64,000 nt of DNA from Homalodisca vitripennis (taxonomy: Eukaryota > Arthropoda > Insecta > Hemiptera > Cicadellidae). A program made the translations under genes and the position numbers. Below, one piece after another: positions 43,701 through 56,924 of the stretch (positions are counted from its first letter, which is position 1; each line of letters opens with the position of its first letter). The notes beneath the pieces are model-generated. The model saw only the letters and a program-made list of their open reading frames with translations. It did no database searches and was not told the DNA's origin. The stretch is taken from assembly GCF_021130785.1 (NCBI RefSeq), contig NC_060210.1, positions 185,600,001 to 185,664,000 on the forward strand, written 5' to 3'.

Positions 43701-46700
43701 AATTTTTCCTTTCCCTAGCCCATACTTTTCTCTAACACACTTGTATAGAACTTTTTCAATTTACATCTTAAGTCTAAATTCGTTCAAGGTTAGATTAGGT
43801 TAGTTTTACCGTATTTTATTTGTAATGTTAATTCAAATCATTCTATTATAAGAGTCTTATACTGTAAAAGTGCAGTGAAATTAGGAGTCCAATCCTTTTC
43901 AACGAAGGATCTGAAGATGGAATTTGATTATAACATTGTCGCCGTTTTGGTAGAGTAGGTAAGGAATTTGACGTTGATATGAGTACTCAAATAATATATC
44001 CAAGACGCCATATCTAAAAATTATGGTAGAACTATATGATTTCTTTGGTCGGAATTGATGACTGGAATATTGAAGGATACTAGTTGAAACTGCTAGTTTC
44101 TGCTAGTATCAAACCCATATGTGACACTTTCACCACTCAAAATTCGCTTTAGAGCTCGTACATACTTGGCATTTCGACGGCTATTGAACTTCACCTGATG
44201 ACTCCTGATTCATTTCTAAAGGAAACAGTTGATGGCTGGTAAAGAAGCGTAAATGTGAATTTGAGAGGGATCAGATTCGGTTATCCTTTCTTATGGCTTT
44301 CCACATAACGGAATGGTGTATTCGGTTTGTAAACGCACATGGGAGCAGACACAACACACTGCGGTGACTCAGGATTCCTGAACCCTGATGCTGACGCGAC
44401 GTGCTGACGTCATGTTTGTCGCTGATCGTGACAATGACCGCGGCAGCTGCTGTCAGCCTTGGATTGGTCACGGTGATGTAGAACATGCCATCCTGCATTA
44501 CTGTGAGGTTGTGATGGTCACAAGATACCGTCCGTCACAGTTACTGCAGGCCACTGGAGTCTAGAAGGAAATCGATAGATGTACAATTATGAGCACATAG
44601 GTACTGTTGAGATCTTTTAGAGATTCGTGGAAATATGGGGAGGTTTGCAAGTCATGTACGGGCAATCACTTGTTTGGAAAATTTGTAACTGGTTGTTTTT
44701 GCAGAATCGGAATAAAACAATTTGTTGTACACAATTATGTTAGATGAAAAGATTTCAGTTTATAAACTTTTAAAAATTGTTTCTTGCTGTACACGGTCTG
44801 AAATTTGTAAAAACTAAGATTTGCAAGTGGTTGATGTATTCCTCCCAACAATACAACGCATAAATTTGCAAATGTTGGCTCTGACTTCAAAAGTACAAGA
44901 ATGGAGGAAAGTAGTAGACGCTTGGGCTTGGCAACAGTGTCAGTCCATTGTTGCCATATAGTGCAGAACGACACGCGATTCTCGACCTTAGCCCGCTTTG
45001 CTTGGGCCATATTTGACAACACTGCGTTCACTGTCACCCGCGAAAATTGATGCACGGTGCTGTACTTCGATTATTCCAAGTCCGTAGCCTGTTTTTTGTC
45101 TAGCAATAGCTAAAAACGTCTCAATTTGTTCATATGGATTCAGCCATTCATTCTGACAACATATTTGCGACCTAGTATGGGTTTCTAACAAGCGTCAAAA
45201 CGTTCTGCAAATTCGTCGCATTAGTTTATCAACGTCTCAAAAACTTGTCATCTTCCATCTGAAAAAGATTATGGAACATCGATTCTCGCCTTTGTTTACC
45301 TCGTGAGCCTCATTTTTATATTAAAACCCTTTTTGTATATGGACTGCCTGCAGTTTTAACTTGTTTCAATCAGTTCTTGTTTCATTGAAATTTAAAATAT
45401 TATCATCACACTTCGGGTGAAGTAAGTTGTGAAACGATTGTGGGCCTTGTGTTTATAACCTTGTGAACTGATTCATTGTGAGGAAAAGCGAGTACAACTT
45501 AGTGATACCAACATTATAACGATATATGTGGATGAAATAACATCACAGGGTGGATGGGGGGACAGCACAGTGAGGTTGGCTTCTCCCTCCCTCGCAGTAA
45601 TGCTGGAATATGGTGGTCAAGGAAGTGGAGAAAATCCTAAGGGTGAAAAAGGTTACTCTAGATCGTGAACAACTAATCTAGGCAAAAGGGAAACCAGATG
45701 AATAAGGCTCAAACAAAAGGCCTAGCCCGAAGTATTGGGAACGCCATTACCGGCCTGGCCCAAGAAAGGGAGGAGGTGTTTTAGTGGGTATGCATTCAGT
45801 AATACACATACAGGAGAGCCCACGCTTGTTCGCTTGACTACGATAAGGCCAAGCGGTCATGTACTTTGTATACCTCCCCCGCCTCTCTGCAAAAAATTGA
45901 TGGAATAAAAATCGCACTTGATGTTTACGCGGTTTCTTGATGTATATACGAGTATAGGAGTAGATATGTAATTTAACTCAAAACTTGCGTGATTGAATCA
46001 GGTAAGGTCATAGACGAGATTACATTTTTACTGATCTCCCATCCACTCGCTTATTCTCCCATATTGAGTTTCTGGAATGAACCAAACGACCATTCCGTAA
46101 TTACAACAAAGTAATTAATATTAAAATAAATAAAATTATTCGTTTACTTTTCTCCAAACCAAGAGCTTGATTAATTACTTCTCTTTAAAATTTATTAATT
46201 TTAAGGAAGTCAAAACTTTATTCGATTTTGTTCAATCTTAACATTTACTCTATTTATAAAATTTTATAAAATGCAGGTTTTAATGATACCTAACTTACCA
46301 AAACATTATTCGCTTCTTACATTGCACTTTTAGACTTGTTTTAGACCATTCTAATTTTCATTGTTAAAAATATGACATGGAACATTAACTAATATTATTT
46401 TCACACAAAATATTTACAAGAATATTATATTTAAATTCAAACATGAAAAGTTACCTAATAAACAGTACCCGATGGGTCACCGCTGCCTTAATTATGCAAA
46501 TCTACTTCTGATAACATGTTTTAGAATTAAACTGAATACCATATAGTTTCTTCTTTCATGAAATATATTATTATCATCATCGTCAACATTAATAAATTAA
46601 GCGTTCCTTGTAAAAAATGTAAATGATAAAGCCATTTACAAAACAGGAATTAAATCCTGGTTTACAAGTTGTGTGTGTCAATCTTGGTTTGTTACAACAC

Positions 46701-48194
46701 CTTTTCTAAACATGTAGTCCGTTCCACGTGAAACAGTATCAGCAGTTCTCTTGAGTATTAAATTGAAATTTTTCGGCAATAGTTCTAAGGTGCTTCGCTT
46801 GGCCCTCAACTAGAATCGACATAAAGAGGATAACAACGGAGAAGAATTCATGAAACTCTGATCCACTAGCGTTAATAAATGTGTGTTGTAATACATCAGA
46901 GGAAAATAGGTCGATACAGGACGTTTTGCCAGATATAATTAGTTTAATGGCCAGCCATTTATATTTTTAGTACTGCTGTGGTTTAGTACGAGATGGCCGT
47001 ATACCGCAGCTTCTTCCGCTCCGACTCTGCCTCTGAATGAAACCATCTTTAAACCATCTTTTATCCTGACACTGGATTAAATTAAATGTCCACAGAACGA
47101 CGATACAATGATTAATTTCAACACTTGCGTTTTCTTTGGTATAATAGCAACCATAACCTTAGGCCGGAAAATGTTAAAGTTTGTTTATCCAAAGATAAAA
47201 AATCATTATGTAATTGAGTAATTACATTAGTACTTTAATTTGGTCGTGGTATTACGTTGCCTTTTAACTACTTTTAGCGTGTAAGCTCATTAGAAACCGA
47301 ATGGTGATGTAATTACACTGCCGTTAAAATGTCACAAAAAGGAAACTTTTGTCAGTTCTTTTTGTTTGAAGTGTACATGTCTCTTGAGTTTTACTCAAAG
47401 ACCTAATTATGTGTACTCTTAGTTGTGTGGGCCGGGAATATTCCCAGTGGCAGGGAACTTAAGAAATGGAAATATCGATGAGAATACTTCTTTAGTCCGG
47501 CAAGATTCCCGAAAATTGGGAATTTATGAAAATATTTATATACTTACTAGCAGTTGCATAACAACACTCAACACTTGGTTAAGAAAGTAAATTCAAACAA
47601 TTAGTTCAAGAATTATCATTCCATGCATTAATTTCTTGTATAAACAATATCCTGGGATGTGTACATCCTGGGAATGAATTGCAAAAAAACTATGACTGAC
47701 AATTAGTGTACACTTCCGAACAAATACTATTAAATTTTGAACAAAGCTATTCTAAAAGAAAAATGTATTACCAACCATTACATTACAATTTTACTTACCA
47801 GGTAACTACAATTATTTTATAAAGATACTCAATCATACTGGCTGTTTCAAATAATAACGGAAGGTCCATGACAACAAACTGATGACCTACAATACACAAC
47901 AATGAATTAGTTTCATAACATTATAACATTAATTAATATCTAATACATTATTAGTCCTGAGTTAAATTTCAGAAAGAAATTAAGATTTTGGAATATTTTA
48001 ATTATTAATAAATACTTGTGTGGTAAGTAGCTTATCAAAATGCTTAACATATTATTGCTGCTTCAAGGTTTAGAAAATGGAGTTTATTACTATTTACTTT
48101 TTTATAGTTTTGTTCTCTTTGCTTTCACTATAATTTTATGATAATTTTAAGAGACCAATAAGTACAAAGTATCAATAAATATTTGACTAGCAAA
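43701..48194. other. No gene recognised; GC-richer patches at 44320-44560 and 45540-45900
   Basis: The minus-strand frames 44271-44498 and 44735-45055 (75 and 106 codons) are unrecognised. 45540-45900 contains phrases such as GGGAACGCCATTACCGGCCT and stands out in composition. It may be a retroelement 3' region but shows no diagnostic motif. 46000-47400 is very AT-rich and featureless. Confidence 0.35.
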
Positions 48195-48265
48195 AGTTGC
48201 CTGATGATGAAATCTTTGATTCTGAAAGGCCTTGTAAAAATAAAATAAATATTGGGAAATGTATG
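48195..48265 (+). repeat. Fragment of the hairpin repeat seen at 52.9-53.1 kb
   Basis: GCCTGATGATGAAATCTTTG, TTCTGAAAGGCC and AAAAATAAAATAAA correspond base by base, with changes, to GCCTGATGATGAAACCTTTG, TTTCGAAAGGTC and AAAAAATAAACAA at 53007-53056. Only one arm is present. Confidence 0.6.
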
Positions 48266-48451
48266 AATGATAAATTAAAATCTTTCCAATGCTCCAAGAA
48301 ATGTCATTTATGTCAATAAATAGTTTCTTTGTAATAGATTAAAAGTTAATTTACATTGTTTTTCTTAATTTTCATGTACAGAATTTTTTAAATTTCTGTG
48401 TTAAATTCGTTGTTTAAAGTTTGTTATTAATGATGGAAGGTTTTAAATGGA

Positions 48452-48524
48452 TAATAGAATTTTGGACATTTGCCATTATTACATGTTACTAAATAGTTAT
48501 TTTTTGTAACATATAATAATTACA
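48452..48524. mobile_element. Shortened member of the AGGATTTCGGAC-end MITE family
   Basis: AGAATTTTGGACATTTGCCA matches the family terminus (AGGATTTCGGACATTTGCCA). ATTATTACATGTTAC and GTAACATATAATAAT then form an inverted pair. The inner hairpin block is missing. The 132 bp satellite array starts immediately after. Confidence 0.55.
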
Positions 48525-48534
48525 AACATGTAGA

Positions 48535-49645
48535 AAAGTTAATTCAAAACAGCGAACATAAGATTGTTCCAATGAACAATATTGTTGCATTTGTAGCCAG
48601 CTGAATGTGACAATATCTGCTGATACCACTACAATTATCCTGTATATAACGATTGCAAGTGTACAAAAACTTAATTCAAAACAGCGAACATAAGATTGTT
48701 CCAATGAACAATATTGTTGCATTTGTAGCCAGCTGAATGTGACAATATCTGCTGATACCACTACAATTATCACTGTATATAACGATTGCAAGTGTACAAA
48801 AGTTAATTCAAAACAGCAAACATAAGATTGTTCCAATGAACAATATTGTTGCATTTGTAGCCAGCTGAATGTGACAATATCTGCTGATACCCACCTACAA
48901 TTATCCTGTATATAACGATTGCAAGTGTACAAAAGTTAATTCAAAACAGCAAACATAAGATTGTTCCAATGAACAATATTGTTGCATTTGTTGCCAGCTG
49001 AATGTGACAATATCTGCTGATACCACTACAATTATCCTGTATATAACGATTGCAAGTGTACAAAAGTTTAATTCAAAACAGCAAACATAAGATTGTTCCA
49101 ATGAACAATTATTGTTGCATTTGTAGCCAGCTGAATGTGACAATATCTGCTGATTACCACTACAATTATCCTGTATATAACGATTGCAAGTGTACAAAAC
49201 TTAATTCAAAACAGCAAACATAAGATTGTTCCAATGAACAATATTGTTGCATTTGTAGCCAGCTGAATGTGACAATATCTGCTGATACCACTACAATTAT
49301 CCTGTATATAACGATTGCAAGTGTACAAAAGTTAATTCAAAACAGCAAACATAAGATTGTTCCAATGAACAATATTGTTGCGATTGTAGCCAGCTGAATG
49401 TGACAATATCTGCTGATACCACTACAATTATCCTGTATATAACGATTGCAAGTGTACAAAGTTAATTCAAAACAGCAAACATAAGATTGTTCCCAATGAA
49501 CAATATTGTTGCATTTGTAGCCAGCTGAATGTGACAATATCTGCTGATACCACTACAATTATCCTGTATATAACGATTGCAAGTGTACAAAAGTTAATTC
49601 CAAAAACAGCAAACATAAGATTGTTCCAATGTACAGATTGTAAAT
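48535..49645. repeat. 132 bp satellite, 8.4 copies
   Basis: GATTGTTCC occurs at 48562, 48694, 48826, 48959, 49091, 49224, 49355, 49485 and 49619, spacings 130-134. The unit contains CAATGAACAATATTGTTGCA, AGCCAGCTGAATGTGACAAT and CCTGTATATAACGATTGCAA. Copies are almost identical apart from single-base insertions or deletions, so the array is young or homogenised. Inside each unit, GTTCCAATGAACAATATTGTTGC contains the palindromes CAATATTG and AACAATATTGTT. The ORFs (147 and 98 codons, minus) are repeat translations broken by those indels. Confidence 0.97.
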
Positions 49646-52124
49646 GTATCTGCTGATACATAACTGTTACCCAGTACTTAAAAATCGGTTATATAGTCAT
49701 GGCAAGTATGCAGGAACTCTTCCTGACGTTTTGGTATCTGTTTAATGCTTGGTATTTATAACTCCTTTTTCAGAATTAGTCTCACATGTCTTTTCTCTGT
49801 AGGTAATCACTTCTTCTGGAGACCCATTGTCTCTTTGATTCACAGAGGCCACCATTTCCCTGATAATAATTTAATTCTTCTTCAATATTAAGAACTGGTG
49901 TGTATGCAGATGCAATATGCTGAATAGATACAGTGACTCAATGACATCAGGAAGCGTAGCTAAAATTCGCTTGAATCAGGTCCCAATTTTTCAACCAAAT
50001 GGTCATATTTTTATTTCTGGTTGAACTTCTTTTAAGACGACTGGTGCAGGCTTTGTGAACCAAGTGGTCATAGCATTTCAATTGAATTATTTATGAGGAT
50101 GAGGGAATATGAGTTTATAAGATGTAGCATTTGCTACAGTACAGATACAAGATTGTATAGAATGTAGGGTAATGTCTAGATCACATTCCCGTTGATTTGA
50201 GTCCATATTGTTTGATTTCAGTGCTAGCACTACAGTATTCCATATGATTTTAAATAACCTTTTGCATTGACTCTTTTCTCAATATTTTCTAAGTTCCTGT
50301 GGGTGGTTCCAACTGTACCAACACATTTTATGAGAGAAAAAAAATTTGGTTCAAAAGTAAAAAAGATGCATCTTGAGATGTACCAAGAAGGTAGATGTAC
50401 CAAAGAGTGCAAAGATTCTTGAGATGTCTCTGACTACAGTTTGCGTTGAAGTGTTGGTAAGGGAAAGGTGAAAGCAAAGCAAGAATGCTAATCTACAACA
50501 GTGAGAATGTATTTACTTCAGATTTTTATAGGAAGAGGTCTCTTGAAGTGTAAGTTCAACTTGTCAAAAGTGAATGTAGCCTTAACTAAGTAAGTTATCC
50601 CTGATGCTTAATAAATCTTGGTTTAAATTCTGAACCCAGAGAACACGTATTGATGATTTGTTGCACTTATTCCTTGTCCAGTAAGTTCTTGGCATGAATT
50701 CAATGCATCATGGCAGCTAAACCATTGTTAAAAACTGAACTATTTAAAAACCTAATTTTTAACGAGTAATTTCTCCTTAGAACAAACCTTGTTCAAACTT
50801 CCTCAGTCTAAAATATTCAAAAACTCCCCTACTTTTATAAATTTTGTTTATGTTTATTCAGCTTTACAATTTGTAATTGTTTGGCCAGTAATTAGTAATA
50901 ATTTCATACTATTTAGTATATTAATGTTTTAATGAACAACAGGGGAATTAAATACATTAATTACATAATTCTTGGTTCTTTAAAACGTTGAAAACAATAA
51001 ACACGTGTATATTTCTAACAAGGAGGTTAATTCCCGATCTAAAAACCTTAACATATACCCAAATGTTTTATTTATAATTTTTTAAAAGGAAATAAGAATT
51101 TATAAATTAAATTAGGAATGCTCAAATAAGAAAAGTATATTAAAATAAAAAAATGAACAACAAAGTTGATCATAAACCTTGGTGTAACTCTTAAGGGTAA
51201 TTTAATTACAATGAACATTAATCGGAAAATATTTTATTGCGAACAAAAGAGGGAGATTTTCTGATCTTTTTATTCAATCAATAATAATATGTTTTAAACA
51301 TATAAGAGTGTTTCTATTTTATTGTATCGCGCAATTACCACATCCACCTACCAACTTGAGTGATTTCACTTTTAAAATTATAAATTCTCAGGAATTTTAT
51401 ATAATTCTAGTTTTATTTTAAACTATATTTAAGTTTTTTTTTAGTTTGATTTACTCACAGCTTTTACCTATTAATGTAAAGTTTTTTTAATTATCTTGCT
51501 AGTTAATCATAAATTTCCGGGAATTTATCAATTTTGGGAATATTGTCCGAAATATTCCCCGGGATCCTGTTCTGATACGTTGTGAACTCCAACACCTTGT
51601 ATAATTCGCATGGGGTCTTGAAAGACTTTCACAAAAGGATGCACAATGGACGGGAAAAGCCCAAATGTTGTAACTTCACAACTATTGCCATCACCTTGTT
51701 CACACTTTCGCGTATTATCTGATGTAAAATTGTAAGACGGCGTCCTACAGGGATCATTCTTGTAAAAATATAAATATATTAAATTAAATAGAATTGAAAC
51801 AAGTGGAACAGTACTATTTTATTATTGTAGCTTGTTGTAGGCTGCAAGGAAATCTTCGTACGCTGTTTTAATATGTAAAAGTTAGGTTAATGAACAGAAA
51901 AGAACATAAATTCGTTCAAATTTAGAGTTGTAATCTATATTTTTTGGATGAACGAGAAGGTTGCAAACAATCTTAGAAGTGTCAAAATCTTCAGTGTACT
52001 CAATACTTTTTATCTCCTGATAAGAATATTTATGCTCTCTGAACAATGGTATAGTAGAAGATAACGATGAACATCAAAATTATTGTTTTGCAGCAATTGC
52101 GCAGTTAGCGAAGATTGGATGAAC
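49646..52124. other. No gene recognised
   Basis: AT-rich. Phrases with GGGAATATT and TTTCCGGGAATTTAT near 51515-51565 partly mirror 47430-47530 (see findings). Confidence 0.35.
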
Positions 52125-52350
52125 ATAACCTCAATTCCTGGGCTATCTATACGGTTGCAGCGCGCGTGACGGACCGGCGATTGTTGCTCGGCGTCAGTTC
52201 TGCCAACTGTCGCACATGCGCGGGTGTTTTCTGTGTTGCCTTCAGGTTGGTCTCCTGCGCACCACTCCATGTGCTTGGCTGTTTTGCTTGCCTTTTCATA
52301 ACTTTCCGCGAGCGCGCCAGTCAGTGTTATTTTCGTCTCGGTAACATTAC
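52125..52350. promoter_or_regulatory. CpG-rich patch, nature unknown
   Basis: GC- and CpG-rich island (GCGCGCGTGACGGACCGGCG near 52157) in AT-rich DNA. Both strands are open across it (100 codons plus, 114 codons minus), as happens by chance in GC-rich DNA. It could be a promoter island, a first exon, or a GC-rich repeat related to 15400-15460. Confidence 0.25.
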
Positions 52351-52907
52351 TCAAGTGGTTGTTTACCGCCGTTTTTGTGGACTTATTTTTATTGAGTTTT
52401 GCATCTCAGAGGAGTAAAGCGTTGTTCTGTGAGTACGATTGTTTCAATGTAGCTTACGTACCTAATTGTACATTAGAAATAAGACTCTTGGTGAAAATTG
52501 TTATATTTTATTTAACTACATATACATTTTTTAAAGGAAAATTGGTCAAGAACGAAAAACGGACGGATTATTTTATTATAGAGAGATTAAAAAACATATT
52601 TTCAGTTAGATAAAATAAAATGGTGTCTTTAGTTATAAAAATGTATGAATGATACAATAATGTCTTAATTGTTAGGAAATTTACTTTTTTCCTAATAGAA
52701 CAATTTTATTAAATTGAAATGTTAGAAATGAATTCTAGTGATCTAATATGTTTTACCATAGACTTTTTTATCGCCATGTCATGATGGAAATTGAAAGTGG
52801 AGAAATCTTTTACACAAGGCATGTAAAGAAATTGGATCTTTAGTAACTATTTACAAATTTAACGTGAAAGCAAAGACGCCAACTTTAAATTTTTTCAACA
52901 ATATCAA

Positions 52908-53103
52908 TTATTAAATATTACTAAATGATAATGAAAACAATAATTTTCCAAATTGTTAATTTTTTGGACGAGGCCTTCCGAAACCAAAAATTTTTGTGGA
53001 GTCAGTCGCCTGATGATGAAACCTTTGGTTTCGAAAGGTCTCGTCAAAAAATAAACAATTTGGAAAAGTATTGTTTTGATTAACATTTAGTAATATTGAA
53101 TTA
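52908..53103. mobile_element. Hairpin MITE, about 195 bp, nearly perfect palindrome
   Basis: The left arm (AATATTACTAAATGATAATG, AAACAATAATTTTCCAAATT, GACGAGGCCTTCCGAAACCA) is the inverted copy of the right arm (TGGTTTCGAAAGGTCTCGTC, AATTTGGAAAAGTATTGTTT, TTAACATTTAGTAATATT). The loop holds CTGATGA (53009-53015), one base, then GAAACC-TTT-GGTTTC, then GAAA (53032-53035). No coding capacity. One arm recurs at 48195-48265. Confidence 0.88.
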
Positions 53104-53479
53104 CTTTCTAATAAATTGCTCCAAGAGAGTTATTTTAGGCCTTACAAATGACATGATATCAGTCTAATATTAAATATGCACATAGGAGATTAAATGGATG
53201 TTTTTTGCTAAGTTAATTTCTTTGATTAAAAAGTATAATTTCGGAAATAGTTTTTAATATGTAACCCATTTTTATGTACAATTGCAATATATTTTGCCTT
53301 ATTATGTCATTTAATGTTAAAAACACGAATACAAAATTGTTCTATGTTTTTTTTCTTTTTTATTTTCTTCTAAAAATAAATTTATTTTTTACTCTTGTCA
53401 AGTTGGTACTGGATTTGTTTGTGTCTCATTAAAACATTGGCTCGCTCTTGCTGTACTCTTCTACCGCGCGTTGAAGTAA
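53104..53479. other. AT-rich, nothing recognised
   Basis: T-rich runs near 53340-53390; no ORF or repeat of note. Confidence 0.4.
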
Positions 53480-53740
53480 CACCTGGATCACATTAAATTA
53501 AAGTTCCTACAATATGTTTGTTTACAACGGACGGTAAGGTCAAGGCCTGTGACGTATGTCAGGAACGCTCTGCTCTGTTGCCGCGGCGCGGCGATACTCG
53601 ACTAGAATAACCAATACTCTCTTGTCTCCTGCGATAAGATCTAATCCTCTTCCTTCTCCTTCGGCCGTCGACGTTATCGCATTTAGAGTTATCGAAATGT
53701 CAAATCTCCCTCCACGACAAGTAAACAAATCAATTCACTG
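53480..53740. promoter_or_regulatory. CpG-rich patch, nature unknown
   Basis: GCCGCGGCGCGGCGATACTC (53580-53599) and TCGGCCGTCGACGTTATCG lie in a short CpG-rich window, with short opposed ORFs on both strands (53540-53728 minus, 53556-53750 plus). No TATA box or splice-site evidence. Confidence 0.22.
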
Positions 53741-55088
53741 CTACTCGTAAATCACTATTGCTTAATCGACTGTGCATTAAACATGTTAGAATGTTCTACC
53801 GAATCCAGATAGCCTTCATTGAAATCTTGCACGGTTGAAAAGGTTACACATCAATTTAAAGTACCCAGGATACTCGTGTACTTTGCGGCATCTATTGAAC
53901 AATAGTTTAGGTATCGGTAAATTTATATATCATTAAATCATTTTAAAAATATATATTGAGCAATTGTTAACAAACTTATAGTTTTTTGTTTTGTATCTTA
54001 TTCAGTTGTAAAATGATTTTCACAGTGAAATTGAAATTGAACAGTTTGATGTTGTCATTAGTATTTTAATTCATGTTAACACTAATTGTTCGTTTTCTTA
54101 GTGTAAAATTACAAATCCTCATTTTGGATCTTTCCATAAGTCGTAAATGATTCCAGAACGCGCACACTAATCAGTAGAACTAAGAGGAGGCTCCTCTACA
54201 CAGACTCTTGAGGTAATCATTCATGATTTCTCCTTCCCTTATTATTTAAACTAATTTGGTTCTTGTCCAATTTTCTGATTTTTGGTTTTTATAGTAGCAA
54301 TTATATTTAATCTGATACCGTATATCAACTGTCTGTGCATAATAAAAATCATTGTTATTATAAAAATATCAAAAACTATTTACTGATTGTTTATATATCG
54401 TCTATTCCTTGTTTCGTAATTTTACAAGAAGCGTAGGATTGTTTTTAAGAGTAATTTAGAACAGTTGAAGAGCAAATTCAGCATTTGTCGAGCGTCATCA
54501 ATATTCCACGTCCCTGTTTTCGACTCCAGAATTGAACAGCCGGATTGGGTTTAAGTTTGAAATGCAAATAGTAAGAGAATAAGTTAAAACCCTTAAAGAT
54601 TCTAGGTAATTCAAGTTTTCAGTTTATACATTTTATTGCTACGTACGTTTATTAAACAAACAGTTGAATTTATATAAATTTACATTATTTAAGAAACTCC
54701 AATTGCCTCGCAAATACTTTTTCATCATTCGTAGAAGACAAATTGTATAAATGTAAGTTTTGAAAATATTGAAAAAAATCTAAAATACATTATTTAAACT
54801 GTATAACAGAATTCTCGCGTATTTAAATTATGGTCTGTTCGTACTAGTAGCCTACGTTCGTTTACTTAACTCTATAAGATACGACATTGTAACTTTGCAA
54901 AGTTGTCTTACATGAACCTAATTTTGTATCTATAACAAAAATAAAAAATTCCAAATTCGTTATTGTTTTAACAATCTACGGTTTGTTGCTAATCAGATGA
55001 ATAGCGTCATAATACGCAAAATATGGTTAAAAACAAGTAACAAGCAATGCTTTTGGTTCTGTGTTAGTAAGATTGACAAAACAAATGA

Positions 55089-55090
<2 letters not shown>
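53741..55090. other. AT-rich, no gene recognised
   Basis: Only ORFs shorter than 60 codons and no repeat structure noticed. Confidence 0.4.
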
Positions 55091-55130
<40 letters not shown>

Positions 55131-55138
55131 TATCTGAG
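55091..55138. repeat. (AT)n microsatellite
   Basis: Uninterrupted AT run of 48 bp. Confidence 0.96.
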
Positions 55139-56924
55139 TATACATAAATTGTATGTAAATTCAGCAACGTCTTCGGCTTTTAGTAGTAAAAGGCGTCGAT
55201 GCAGTGATGTGTAAAATCGTTCCTGCAATTTTACCATCAACTCTTTGTACCGGCATATTACTACCAGACTTGAATACATTATAGTAAATGAATTTCAGTA
55301 ACATTATAGTATGTTGGTTGACATTGGTGATTATTTCGGGAAAATAAGGATTTAGCCTCATGATTTTTTTATATCTCGTTTATTGTAAAATTGTGTAAGT
55401 TATGCGGCTGCAGTATTGTAAGCGGCCACCGGCACAATCGAATCAGGGTACCAAATTATCGGTTATGAATATCTAAAACTATCGAATACAAAAACATCCC
55501 AAGTACAGTTATTTACAATTAATTATTGCCAGCTCTTTTAAATGTATAGAATAACACTATTGTTTCAAATTCATTCGAACACATTAAAAGATAACTATGG
55601 TATTTCAGTAATTGTCACAAGTACAATGGCGATAACATGTGTTGCTAACGTCACAAGCTGTCAAACACGTTTATTCTTCAAAATAGTCAAGAGAAACAAA
55701 ATGTTCACTGTTTTCTGTCTTACACATAACATTAATACGCATACTATAGATGTTGTTCTATTCGTCATTAAATTATTACTTTTTTAAATATAAAAAAACA
55801 ATTGTAATTTGAAATGCATATAACATCATTTGGATCAACATTTTAGTTTGGATAATGTGAATGTCGGTGATTCGCTTATGGTGGTGGTGGACGCTTATTA
55901 TACTGCATCCAGTTGGGCTATTTTTTTATTTATTTTTTTTTATTTTTTTTTTACGGAATTATTGCGATTATGCTCGGTGAGGACAATACAGAGTTCAGGA
56001 CTATCCAAAGGAACGCGCTCGGCTGCAGTTTGTCACAAATTCGCGCAGCGAGTGGAAAAGTACGGATTTTCAACATTTTCTATATTGGCGATACTTCGAG
56101 GTTCAATGGGCCATCAATCAAGTCGTCAGCGACACAAACATCTCCATTGACGGGCGAGATAAGGCGGCGATAGGTCACCGATAACGGATGACTTTAATCC
56201 CAGACGTCAAGGAAGAAGGTCGAGCGAGATATAACTTGCGGAGGCGGAGCTTGTGCCAGTAGAAGTCACAACACATCAATAAGTAACCTCCAAGCTTCAC
56301 GCTTGGTGATTTGTGTCACACGAATGTAAACAAATAACTTGTGTTGAGCTTTCTGTTGAAACCCGATTGAAACTTTATGACTTTCAATATATACTGATTG
56401 TGAAGTGTGCAATACTTTGAAGTAAAAAGTAAAATAGATATTTTTGTACTACTGTATGCCATCGATCAAATATAAAATAAAGCTTCATCTAGCACTTTAC
56501 GTTGTAATCTTGTTACATCACTGGTCGTGTAATGAGAAAAACCGAGTTTGGAACGCCAACTTTTTATTCTTCAGTTAAAGATTAATGGCCAAGATCAGTG
56601 GCTATTTCAATGTCTTAGATAATCTTATCAGGTGCCAAGTTTAAAACATGTTATAATCTTCTAAGAATCTCAACTTTTGATACTGACTTTGATTTAACTA
56701 ATTTAATCTAATCGTTTGATGGAAGCGCTAAGTAATAATGTAACGTATTAGTTCGTTACAGCACTAGTGAGGTAATGGTTTCATTACGTGACTTATCGAA
56801 TATTATTATGTTACACGCATAATCTAGTGAAACAAAAAGTCGGAACGAATTTCGTTACAAAATATATGTTGATAATAGTAAGTAAAAAAAATATTGCTAA
56901 CAAAAATGTAAAAGAAAAAAAGTA
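55139..56924. other. No firm gene; GC-richer patch at 55970-56270
   Basis: Two overlapping plus-strand frames (55830-56150 and 55913-56173) cross the patch. Both begin in an upstream T/A-rich run that gives artificial hydrophobic residues. The later part is GC-richer but unrecognised. Confidence 0.35.

Noticed and set aside
43597..43803. Trp/Gly-rich repeat peptide
   Set aside because: Translation of the 20 bp minisatellite.
44735..45055. 106-codon minus-strand ORF as a gene
   Set aside because: No domain recognised, and a second frame overlaps at 44988-45191; could be chance.
48489..49661. Series of 64-147 codon minus-strand ORFs with repeating YTCNRYIQDN-type peptides
   Set aside because: They are translations of the 132 bp satellite. 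Unit length is divisible by three only when no indel is present, and the frame changes with each indel.
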